DNA from: Zymobacter palmae
GTDB taxonomy: Bacteria > Pseudomonadota > Gammaproteobacteria > Pseudomonadales > Halomonadaceae
Length of the DNA stretch: 64,000 nt
Direction of reading: 5' to 3'
Assembly: GCF_003610015.1 (NCBI RefSeq)
Contig: NZ_AP018933.1
Coordinates: 2,948,035 to 3,012,034, forward strand
The position numbers were made by a program, and so were the translations under genes. This document shows positions 1 to 7,151 of this stretch, piece by piece (the first letter of the stretch is position 1; every line of letters begins with the position of its first letter). The notes under the pieces are model-generated. The model made no database searches. It saw only the letters and a program-made list of their open reading frames with translations, and had not been told where the DNA came from.

Positions 1-620
1 ACGCCGAGGAACATCTGGCTGCTGTTGCACCGCTGCTGTGTGCTGGCATCACGACCTATTCACCACTGCGCCACTGGCAGGCAGGCCCGGGCAAGAAGGT
101 CGGCATTGTCGGTATTGGTGGTCTTGGCCATATGGGCATCAAATTGGCCCATGCGATGGGTGCGCACGTCGTAGCGTTCACTACCTCCGATACCAAGCGT
201 GAGGCAGCACGTGCGCTGGGAGCCGATGAGGTCGTAGTCTCGCGTAACGCTGAGGAAATGCAGGCGCACGCCAAGAGCTTTGATCTGATCGTGAACACCG
301 TAGCGGCTCCTCATGATCTAGACGCGTTCGTAACGCTGCTCAAACGCGATGGCACAATGACGCTGGTCGGCGCGCCGTCCTCTCCTCATCCGTCACCGTC
401 CGTCATGAACCTCATCGGCAAGCGCCGCGCCATTGCAGGCTCGATGATCGGCGGCATCCCCGAAACACAAGAGATGCTGGATTTCTGTGCGCAGCACAAC
501 ATCGTTGCCGACATCGAGCTGATCCGTGCAGAGGATATCAATGACGCGTATGAGCGCATGCTCAAGGGCGACGTCAAATATCGCTTCGTGATCGACAACG
601 CTAGCCTAGCTACTCCGTAA
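1..620 (+). CDS. Zinc-dependent alcohol dehydrogenase (YahK/cinnamyl-alcohol type), 3' part
   Basis: The gene enters from the left edge; the first complete codon in frame is at 3 and the stop is TAA at 618-620. The visible part is the C-terminal two thirds of a medium-chain dehydrogenase: a short PLLCAGITTYSPL segment leading into the Rossmann fold, the dinucleotide-binding loop GIGGLGHMG, and the closing catalytic-domain strand ending MLKGDVKYRFVID. This arrangement is typical of NADP(H)-dependent YahK/CAD-type enzymes that interconvert aldehydes and primary alcohols in the cytoplasm. The catalytic zinc ligands lie in the missing N-terminal part. The next gene starts about 56 bases downstream on the same strand, so co-transcription is possible. 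Family call is firm; substrate is unknown. Confidence 0.9.
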   Translation, partial: AEEHLAAVAPLLCAGITTYSPLRHWQAGPGKKVGIVGIGGLGHMGIKLAHAMGAHVVAFTTSDTKREAARALGADEVVVSRNAEEMQAHAKSFDLIVNTVAAPHDLDAFVTLLKRDGTMTLVGAPSSPHPSPSVMNLIGKRRAIAGSMIGGIPETQEMLDFCAQHNIVADIELIRAEDINDAYERMLKGDVKYRFVIDNASLATP

Positions 621-676
621 CAGATTAGGTGAAGGTAGCAGTCTTATCTCCTCACCCCTATACAGAGCATCGCCCT

Positions 677-1711
677 ATGAAAAGATTGTTCTTACTGCTT
701 GGCATTTTTATCGGGACATTTCACTCACTCTTTGCGGAGGCGGCAGACATGTCGAATGGAGCAGATAATTTCTACAAAAGCGATAAGGTCACAGTGGAAA
801 AAGTGACCTTCCAGAACCAGTACCATATGAAGGTCACTGGCAATCTCATCCGTCCCAAGGCGCTGAACAAGAACGCCAAGGCACCGGCCATCGTCATCGG
901 CCATCCTATGGGCGCCGTCAAGGAGCAAAGCTCGACGCTCTATGCCACCAAACTGGCAGAACAGGGTTTCGTCACGCTCGCCATTGATCTGTCGTTCTGG
1001 GGTGAAAGCGAAGGCCAGCCGCGCAACGCTGTGCTTCCAGATATGTACGCTGAAGACTTCAGTGCTGCCGTGGACTACCTCGGCACCCGCAATTTCGTGG
1101 ATCGGAACCACATCGGTGCTTTGGGTATCTGTGGCAGCGGCAGTTTCGTCATCAGTGCTGCTAAGATCGATCCACGTATGAAAGCAATCGCGACAGTCAG
1201 CATGTATGACATGGGAGCGGCCAACCGCAACGGGCTGCGCCACGGCCAGACACTTGAGCAGCGCAAGCAGGCTATCGCCGCCGCTGCCGAACAACGCTAT
1301 GTCGAGTTCACTGGCGGCAAGACGGCCTACACCGGTGGCACAGTGCACGAGCTGACTGCGGACACGCCGGCGATCCAGCGCGAGTTCTATGATTTCTATC
1401 GCACGCCGCGCGGTGAGTTTACGCCGAAGGGGTCTTCTCCAGCGCTGACGACCCACCCGACGTTGACCAGTAATGCCAAGTTCATGAACTTCTATCCGTT
1501 CAACGATATCGAGACGATTTCGCCACGACCGATGCTGTTCATTACAGGCGCTGAAGCCCACTCACGCGAATTCAGCGAAGACGCTTATCAGCGTGCAGGC
1601 GAACCCAAAGAGCTGGTGGTTGTTCCCGGAGCAGGCCATGTCGACCTCTACGATCGCACGGACCTGATTCCCTTCGACAAACTGACTCAGTTCTTCAAAA
1701 AGAACCTGTAA
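677..1711 (+). CDS. Exported dienelactone-hydrolase-like alpha/beta hydrolase
   Basis: A 344-residue protein when read from the ATG at 677. That start gives a textbook signal peptide (MKRLFLLLGIFIGTFHSLFAEA); a GTG at 629 in the same frame would place 16 polar residues in front of it and is less likely. The mature protein is an alpha/beta hydrolase: GHPMG oxyanion-hole region, a nucleophile elbow LGICGSGSF and a C-terminal PGAGHVDLYD histidine. The elbow reads G-I-C-G-S rather than G-x-S-x-G, so the nucleophile would be cysteine, as in dienelactone hydrolases. The family resembles E. coli YcjY. Substrate is unknown; the location is inferred to be periplasmic. A terminator hairpin follows. Confidence 0.85.
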   Translation: MKRLFLLLGIFIGTFHSLFAEAADMSNGADNFYKSDKVTVEKVTFQNQYHMKVTGNLIRPKALNKNAKAPAIVIGHPMGAVKEQSSTLYATKLAEQGFVTLAIDLSFWGESEGQPRNAVLPDMYAEDFSAAVDYLGTRNFVDRNHIGALGICGSGSFVISAAKIDPRMKAIATVSMYDMGAANRNGLRHGQTLEQRKQAIAAAAEQRYVEFTGGKTAYTGGTVHELTADTPAIQREFYDFYRTPRGEFTPKGSSPALTTHPTLTSNAKFMNFYPFNDIETISPRPMLFITGAEAHSREFSEDAYQRAGEPKELVVVPGAGHVDLYDRTDLIPFDKLTQFFKKNL

Positions 1712-1753
1712 TACCTTCTCTAAACATTACTACCATATCGATTTACCCCTGTG

Positions 1754-1792
1754 CCGAGCTCTAGGTCTGTCAGCCCTGAGCTCGGATTTTTT
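1754..1792 (+). terminator. Rho-independent terminator after the hydrolase
   Basis: Arms CCGAGCTC (1754-1761) and GAGCTCGG (1778-1785) form a perfect 8-bp stem with a 16-base loop, followed by ATTTTTT. It closes the alcohol dehydrogenase/hydrolase transcript. Confidence 0.85.
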
Positions 1793-1884
1793 CCTGCAAA
1801 GACTGAAAAGAGGCATGCAGCCTTGAACTAGCACTGCATTCCCTCAACTCCGCATTACTCATCCAGATGTTCGAGATCCGCTAA

Positions 1885-3060
1885 ATGACGAATTCTTCTT
1901 CATCACGTCAGCATTCATGGAGCGCTGTATTTGGCATGACGCTATGCGCCTTTGCGTTGATCGCATCGGAATTCATGCCTGTCAGCCTGCTGACGCCCAT
2001 TGCCGCCAACCTGCATATTTCTGAAGGAAGCGCAGGGCAGGCGATTTCTATCTCTGGTGCTTTCGCACTGTTCACCAGTCTGTTCATTTCATACTTAGCC
2101 GGCCGAGTAGATCGAAAATTAGTGTTACTGGGGCTCACGCTGATCATGATTGCTTCGGGGCTAGTGGTAACGTTTGCGCCCAGTTACATCGTATTTATGG
2201 TCGGGCGAGCATTAATCGGGATTGCCATCGGGGGGTTCTGGTCGATGTCAGCGGCTACGGCTATGCGTCTCGTACCGAAGGAAAGCGTACCGAAAGCCCT
2301 AGCAATTCTGAATGGCGGAAACGCGCTGGCTACCGTAATTGCAGCACCACTGGGCAGCTTTCTAGGTGCCGTCATTGGCTGGCGCGGTGCATTCTTCTGT
2401 ATCGTTCCCGTGACGATCATTGCCTTCACATGGCTGTGGATAAGCTTGCCGTCACTGCCCGTACAAAGAGCGGCAACGAAGAACGTTTTTGGCTTGCTGA
2501 AACGCCCATTGATTGCTGTCGGCATGCTGGCAATCACGTTCTTTTTTATGGGGCAGTTCACGCTGTTCACCTATCTGCGCCCGTTTCTTGAGACCATCAC
2601 GCATACAGGACCAACGATGCTGTCACTTATGCTATTGGTCGTGGGCGTATCGGGCTTCATCGGTACCACATTGATCGGCATGTTCATCAAGCGTGGGCCT
2701 TATCGCACACTGATAGTGATTCCTGCACTAATGGCCATCATCGCTCTTGCACTTATCGCGGTGGGCTATTCACTGTTCATGACCGCTATTTTGCTGGCCG
2801 TATGGGGACTGATCGCTACCTCTGCACCGGTGGCTTGGTGGACATGGCTTGCGGAATCCCTGCCAGACGATGCCGAAGCAGGGGGAGGACTGATCGTTGC
2901 TATCATCCAACTGGCCATCACACTGGGCGCAACGCTTGGAGGCCTGCTGTTCGACAGCCACGGTTACTCAGCGACGTTTTCAGCCAGCGCCCTGCTGCTG
3001 CTCATGGCAGCACTGCTGGCTTTCATTACCTACCGGATCAGCCTCCGCCATAGCGTGTGA
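1885..3060 (+). CDS. nepI: NepI-like purine ribonucleoside efflux MFS transporter
   Basis: A 391-residue, 12-TM major facilitator protein of the DHA1 class. The sequence follows E. coli NepI (YicM) closely along its length: NWSAVF-like start (here SWSAVFGMT), EFMPVSLLTPIA in TM1, ISEGSAGQ before TM2, the GRALIGIAIGGFWSMSA block in TM4, MRLVPKESVPKAL in the central loop and AAPLGSFLGAVIGWR in TM5. NepI exports inosine and related purine ribonucleosides by proton antiport. It stands alone between two terminators, so it is probably monocistronic. The family call is strong; the substrate is transferred from E. coli by resemblance. Confidence 0.82.
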   Translation: MTNSSSSRQHSWSAVFGMTLCAFALIASEFMPVSLLTPIAANLHISEGSAGQAISISGAFALFTSLFISYLAGRVDRKLVLLGLTLIMIASGLVVTFAPSYIVFMVGRALIGIAIGGFWSMSAATAMRLVPKESVPKALAILNGGNALATVIAAPLGSFLGAVIGWRGAFFCIVPVTIIAFTWLWISLPSLPVQRAATKNVFGLLKRPLIAVGMLAITFFFMGQFTLFTYLRPFLETITHTGPTMLSLMLLVVGVSGFIGTTLIGMFIKRGPYRTLIVIPALMAIIALALIAVGYSLFMTAILLAVWGLIATSAPVAWWTWLAESLPDDAEAGGGLIVAIIQLAITLGATLGGLLFDSHGYSATFSASALLLLMAALLAFITYRISLRHSV

Positions 3061-3077
3061 TCTTTACTGAGCTGCTC

Positions 3078-3107
3078 AAGCCGCTTTCTCCTTAGGGAAA
3101 GCGGCTT
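3078..3107 (+). terminator. Terminator hairpin after nepI-like gene
   Basis: Arms AAGCCGCTTTC (3078-3088) and GAAAGCGGCTT (3097-3107), an 11-bp perfect stem with an 8-base loop, 17 bases after the stop. The T-tract is weak (CTGTG), so efficiency is uncertain. Confidence 0.7.
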
Positions 3108-3181
3108 CTGTGTATTTATGGGCAGAGCCACTTCGACTCGCTTGTATAATGGCGAACTTTTCACGAGAGATGAGGGCTTTC

Positions 3182-3637
3182 ATGATCACTTACACCCAAG
3201 GCAATCTACTGGAGGCTAACGTCAATGCACTGGTCAACGCCGTCAACACGGTCGGCGTGATGGGTAAAGGCATCGCTCTAGCCTTCAAGCAATGCTTTCC
3301 CGACAACATGGAGGCCTATGCCAAAGCGTGCAAAGCAGGCGAGCTAGAGCCGGGCAGAATGTTCATTACGGCAACACATGCCGAATCTGGCCCACAGTGG
3401 ATCATTAACTTCCCGACCAAGCGCCACTGGCGCGGCAAGTCCCAAATGGCATGGATTGAGGAAGGGCTGACCGATCTTAAACGCGTGATCGAGCAACATC
3501 ACATCCAGTCGATCGCTATTCCTGCATTAGGTGCAGGCAATGGGGGATTGCCTTGGGATGAAGTGAAAGCGTTAATCGAACTACAGCTGCAAAGACTGGA
3601 GGCGGTCGATATTCATATTTATGAGCCATTTGAATAA
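3182..3637 (+). CDS. Macrodomain protein, DarG/TARG1-like ADP-ribosyl hydrolase
   Basis: A single macrodomain of 151 residues when started at the ATG at 3182; an earlier in-frame start at 3110 adds 24 unconserved residues. Motifs are those of the DarG/TARG1 branch: [19 protein letters not shown] (residues 17-35) for ADP-ribose binding, the loop [13 protein letters not shown] near the C terminus, and NFPTKRHWR with lysine at position 80, the same number as the catalytic lysine described for the Thermus DarG macrodomain. These enzymes remove ADP-ribose from DNA bases or acidic residues. The DarT-binding C-terminal region of full DarG proteins is absent and no DarT-like gene is adjacent. A nucleotidyltransferase gene follows 81 bases downstream on the same strand. 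Confidence 0.85.
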   Translation: MITYTQGNLLEANVNALVNAVNTVGVMGKGIALAFKQCFPDNMEAYAKACKAGELEPGRMFITATHAESGPQWIINFPTKRHWRGKSQMAWIEEGLTDLKRVIEQHHIQSIAIPALGAGNGGLPWDEVKALIELQLQRLEAVDIHIYEPFE

Positions 3638-3718
3638 AAGCGTTGCTATCACCCGTATTTATCATTCGTGTCAACGATAAAGCGTGAAGAAAGCGCGCTT
3701 ACCTGCAGGGGGGAAACC

Positions 3719-4525
3719 ATGAAACTGAACATTCACGGTGTCGATGACACCATGCGCCAGCGCGTCAACGAGACGCTCGATAGCATCGAACGCGAGCACG
3801 ATGTCAAAGTGCTGTTTGCCTGTGAATCAGGCAGCCGCGGCTGGGGGTTTGCTTCTCCCGACAGCGATTACGATGTGCGCTTTCTGTATGTGCACCGGCC
3901 GGAGTGGTATCTGAAAGTCGAGCCGCAGCGCGATGTGATCGAACGTCCGATCAGCGATGAATTGGATATTAGCGGCTGGGAATGGCGCAAGGCGCTGGGG
4001 CTACTGAAGCGTGCCAACCCAACGCTGATTGAGTGGCAAGATTCCCCGATCATCTACCGTGAAGACACCCTGTGGATGAATCGGCTTCGCCAGACACTGC
4101 CACAGTTCTTCTCGCCACTGAAGGCGCGCTACCACTACCTGTCGATGGCGCAACGCAACTTCAAGGAGCACTTGCAGGGCGATAGCATCCGGCTGAAGAA
4201 ATACTTCTACGTATTGCGCCCATTACTGGCCGTGAAGTGGATAGATGAGGGGAAAGGCATTCCCCCCATGCCGTTCGGCAAGCTGCTGGCGGGATCGACC
4301 CTGCCTGCTGCGGCATACAGCGAGCTGGAAGCCCTGCTCGACACCAAGCAGCAGGCGGGTGAGAGTCACTACGCCCCCTGCTGCGAACAACTGCATGCGT
4401 TCATTGCCCGCGAGCTTGATGCCGCCGCCATGCGTACGGATATTGACCCAGCCGCTTATACGGAAACAGCGGCATTGGATCAACTGTTGTTCGAGACGGT
4501 GATGGCGCAGTCCAAGCCCCGATAA
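3719..4525 (+). CDS. RlaP/YcgL-type nucleotidyltransferase (pol-beta superfamily)
   Basis: A 268-residue protein from the ATG at 3719, preceded by a purine-rich GGGGGGAAACC; a GTG at 3668 is the upstream alternative. Residues 35-57 carry the pol-beta signature ESGSRGWGFASPDSDYDVRFLY: the helix-turn GS, then two metal-binding aspartates at about 50 and 52. The rest, with YFYVLRPLLAVKWI and PPMPFGKLL, matches the PF10127 family (B. subtilis YcgL; the RNA-ligase-associated RlaP group). From published comparative genomics as I recall it, such proteins sit with RNA-repair and macrodomain genes; the macrodomain gene immediately upstream fits that. The nucleotide and acceptor are unknown. Confidence 0.8.
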   Translation: MKLNIHGVDDTMRQRVNETLDSIEREHDVKVLFACESGSRGWGFASPDSDYDVRFLYVHRPEWYLKVEPQRDVIERPISDELDISGWEWRKALGLLKRANPTLIEWQDSPIIYREDTLWMNRLRQTLPQFFSPLKARYHYLSMAQRNFKEHLQGDSIRLKKYFYVLRPLLAVKWIDEGKGIPPMPFGKLLAGSTLPAAAYSELEALLDTKQQAGESHYAPCCEQLHAFIARELDAAAMRTDIDPAAYTETAALDQLLFETVMAQSKPR

Positions 4526-4566
4526 GCGAGGCATTGATCAACGCAGTGCCTCTAAAGCGCGAGACC

Positions 4567-5343
4567 TTATGCTAAAAACTCGCTGACTACCTGAGTGACC
4601 AGCTCGGGGGCTTCTTCATGAACAGAGTGCCCGCAGAAAGGGACGTTCAAGAAGTGATCCTCTTTAAGCTGGTCCACCAAAGCCGCCGTATGCGCCAGCG
4701 ATACCAAGGGATCGTCGTCACCGCGTACGACCAGCACCTCTTCGTTGATACCTTGCACGCGGTTGCCAGGATAACCGTCGCCACTGTCGTCAAGCCACAT
4801 GGCGCTCAGATGCGACAGTAACCGATCGAAGTCCGGCTCACGGTTAAGCCGCTCATACTGATCGACCAATTGAGGAAGGTGCTGGCGCCAGAATTCAGGC
4901 GACACATCGGCATACAGCTCAGCGACAGCCGTATCCTCTGCAATCGTCCAGTGCGTCCCGATAACAACGATTCTGTTCAACAGACACGCACGGGCAACGG
5001 CCATGCGCAGCGCCACAATGCCGCCATCGCTATGGCCGATGACATGACACGATGTAATACCTAGCGCCGCTAGAAGTGATTCGACATCCTGCTGAAGCAA
5101 AGCATAGGACAGCGGCGCACTGCCCAGCGTAGAGCGTCCGTGGCCACGGGTGTCCAGCCCGATACAACGATAGCGTTCGCCCAATACCTCAACCATGGCA
5201 TTGAAAGAACTCATGTCACAGGTGCCACCATGCAGAAACAGCAGAGGAAACCCTTGAGGATTGCCCTTCTGCTCGTAGTAGAGCTGTGCCCCATGTGCAG
5301 CATCGTGAAAGGCACCGTCCTGATGGGTAAAGGCCATGGTCAT
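4567..5343 (-). CDS. Alpha/beta hydrolase (proline iminopeptidase/esterase-like)
   Basis: About 258 residues from the ATG at 5343; a second ATG lies two codons later and an in-frame TTG at 5373 extends it by ten residues. Hydrolase landmarks are LLFLHGGTCDMSSF (oxyanion loop), the elbow VIGHSDGGIVAL with nucleophile serine, VVRGDDDPLVSL carrying the acid aspartate, and VPFCGHSVHEEAPE with the catalytic histidine. No signal peptide, so cytoplasmic. The gene is transcribed towards the nucleotidyltransferase gene. The family is clear but nothing in the sequence fixes the substrate. Confidence 0.85.
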   Translation of the reverse strand: MTMAFTHQDGAFHDAAHGAQLYYEQKGNPQGFPLLFLHGGTCDMSSFNAMVEVLGERYRCIGLDTRGHGRSTLGSAPLSYALLQQDVESLLAALGITSCHVIGHSDGGIVALRMAVARACLLNRIVVIGTHWTIAEDTAVAELYADVSPEFWRQHLPQLVDQYERLNREPDFDRLLSHLSAMWLDDSGDGYPGNRVQGINEEVLVVRGDDDPLVSLAHTAALVDQLKEDHFLNVPFCGHSVHEEAPELVTQVVSEFLA

Positions 5344-5524
5344 TTGTCCATATGAAGGGAAAACGTCAAACAACGTCGTACGCGCACTGGTCGAACACTA
5401 TGATCAAACGGATACGGCAACCAAGAGGCTTGTACCGTTGAAAAGGCTGTATTGGCCTGCCTAGCGCGGTCAAATCTCGGAGGCCCGCAAGGGAAGGCAT
5501 GAGTGCGCCTTCCCTATCCTGCGC

Positions 5525-6310
5525 TCATTTCACCACGACAAATCCGCGATACATGCCGCTATCGCCATCAACGGTATTCAGCGATTTCAACAGTTCGTCG
5601 CTATCGACCCAGACCCACGTAAAGGTGGTGTTCGAGACATCCATCATCAAGAACGAGTCACTTCTGGCGTCATATGCGCCCAGCGGTGAGAAGTGGCCAC
5701 CCCCTTTCTGGCCCAGTGCCGGGCGGTAGATATTGGCGATCACGAAGGTGTCGGGAGCCGCCAGTGCGTCGATCAGGGCCTGCTTGGCCTTAGTTCTGGC
5801 TTCACCCGTCAGCGAGCTGACGTAGTACGGCTGGGCATCAAGCTGGAAGTGTTTCAACAGAGCCACTTCCTCAGCCAGTCCAAGGCCGTAGTGCGAGGGG
5901 CCGCCTTCAGTGGACGGTTTACCGAAGATTTCCTGTCGAGGCTTGGGCAGGTGATCCAGCACGACGTTCTGCGTATAGCGGTTCCAGAACGGGCTCCAAC
6001 CTTCCTTGTGCGGCAGATACTGTTGCTCCTCCGGCGTGATCACAGAGGTGTCGAGCGGAATGTTCGCGCCGTCCTTGCCGGCACGCAGGGCGTTCAGCAC
6101 GATCACCGCACTGGCAACGCCGCAGTCCACTTTATTGACTTGGCCTTCGAACTGCGGCGCAAGGGTGAACAAGTCCTGCTTATTGGTGGACTGGCTCAGG
6201 CGATTGACCCCTTCAGGGGTAGCCCAGTCCAGCGGCGTGGCCCACGCCGTGCCCGTCAGCAGCATCAGTGAGGCAGTGAACGCGGTCGTTGTTCTGGTCA
6301 TCCAAGACAT
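5525..6310 (-). CDS. Exported phytochelatin-synthase-like cysteine peptidase
   Basis: A 261-residue protein starting at the ATG at 6310, chosen because AAAGGAG lies just upstream and the result begins with a signal peptide ending in GTAWA. It belongs to the phytochelatin synthase family (PF05023, papain-like). The triad can be read: Cys63 in KVDCGVAS, His206 in GGGHFSPLGAYD and Asp224 in LMMDVS. It has only the catalytic half, like cyanobacterial NlpC/Alr0975-type proteins that cleave glycine from glutathione but make little or no phytochelatin. A periplasmic glutathione or gamma-glutamyl peptide hydrolase role is inferred. Neighbours give no metal-resistance context. Confidence 0.85.
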   Translation of the reverse strand: MSWMTRTTTAFTASLMLLTGTAWATPLDWATPEGVNRLSQSTNKQDLFTLAPQFEGQVNKVDCGVASAVIVLNALRAGKDGANIPLDTSVITPEEQQYLPHKEGWSPFWNRYTQNVVLDHLPKPRQEIFGKPSTEGGPSHYGLGLAEEVALLKHFQLDAQPYYVSSLTGEARTKAKQALIDALAAPDTFVIANIYRPALGQKGGGHFSPLGAYDARSDSFLMMDVSNTTFTWVWVDSDELLKSLNTVDGDSGMYRGFVVVK

Positions 6311-6425
6311 AGCGGCTCCTTTATTCGAGTATCGTAATGGCCGTTGAAAGCTAAAAAGGTGGGTCATCTCTGCGTGCAGAACCCGCGGTCAGACATCATG
6401 CCCGCACCCATCAGCAGCGTCATTA

Positions 6426-7151
6426 TCAACGCTGAGGAAGGAAGCGTAGCCCAACCCCGGGTTCGGTAATGATATACCGCGGTGACGAGGCGTTGTCGCA
6501 CAGTTTACTTCTGAGCTTATTCACCAGTATGCGCAGGTAGTGGGCGTCATCTTGATGCGTCGGTCCCCATATCTCGCGCAGCAGCTGGGTCTGGGTCACG
6601 ATGCCGCCTGGCTGGCGTACCAGAAAGGCCAGCAGTGCGAACTCCTTCGGGGTGAGGGCGACCGGCTCATCGTTTAGCGCCACTTCGTGGCGCATCAGGT
6701 CAATGCGCAAATGACCGTCGTCATACAGGGGCTGCTGAAGATCTTCGGGTTGGCTGCGATTGCGCAGGAAGGCACGGATACGGGCCATCAGTTCTTCGAT
6801 ACCGAACGGCTTGGTCACGTAATCGTTGGCCCCTGTATCCAGCAGCGCCACCTTCTGGTGCTCATCGGCGCGAACGGTCAGCACGATGATGGTGACATCC
6901 GACCACAGCCGGATCGCTTTCAGCACGTCGCGGCCGTCCTGATCGGGCAGCCCCAGATCTAAAATGACCAGATCGGCTCCCTCTTCCACTAGGCATCGCT
7001 GCCCTTCTTCCCCCGTGGCAGCCAGCAAGGTCTGATACCCCTGTGCACGCAGACTGATGTCGAGAAAACGCCGTATTTGCGGTTCATCGTCGATGACCAG
7101 AATCCGGGCGGGGGGTAACGTCAGTGAAGGGTCATGAATGCTCTTCGACAT
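6426..7151 (-). CDS. kdpE: KdpE response regulator
   Basis: A 241-residue OmpR-type regulator. The receiver domain (residues 15-130) has the acidic pair DDE at 21-23, phospho-acceptor Asp65 in VILDLGLPD, and lysine in VTKPF. The winged-helix domain (about 145-240) ends YIITEPGVGLRFLPQ. Sequence and the kdpD partner identify it as KdpE, which responds to K+ limitation or turgor in other bacteria. Its ATG (7149-7151) lies inside the kdpD 3' end with a strong AGGAGGAGG ahead, so the two are translated from one message. The kdpFABC target operon is not in the window. Confidence 0.92.
   Translation of the reverse strand: MSKSIHDPSLTLPPARILVIDDEPQIRRFLDISLRAQGYQTLLAATGEEGQRCLVEEGADLVILDLGLPDQDGRDVLKAIRLWSDVTIIVLTVRADEHQKVALLDTGANDYVTKPFGIEELMARIRAFLRNRSQPEDLQQPLYDDGHLRIDLMRHEVALNDEPVALTPKEFALLAFLVRQPGGIVTQTQLLREIWGPTHQDDAHYLRILVNKLRSKLCDNASSPRYIITEPGVGLRFLPQR

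Noticed and set aside
725-1561. Open frame antisense to the exported hydrolase
   Set aside because: Shadow of a gene with a signal peptide and complete fold.
3100-4600. DarT toxin partner for the macrodomain gene
   Set aside because: Neither neighbour shows DarT features; the downstream gene is a pol-beta-type nucleotidyltransferase.
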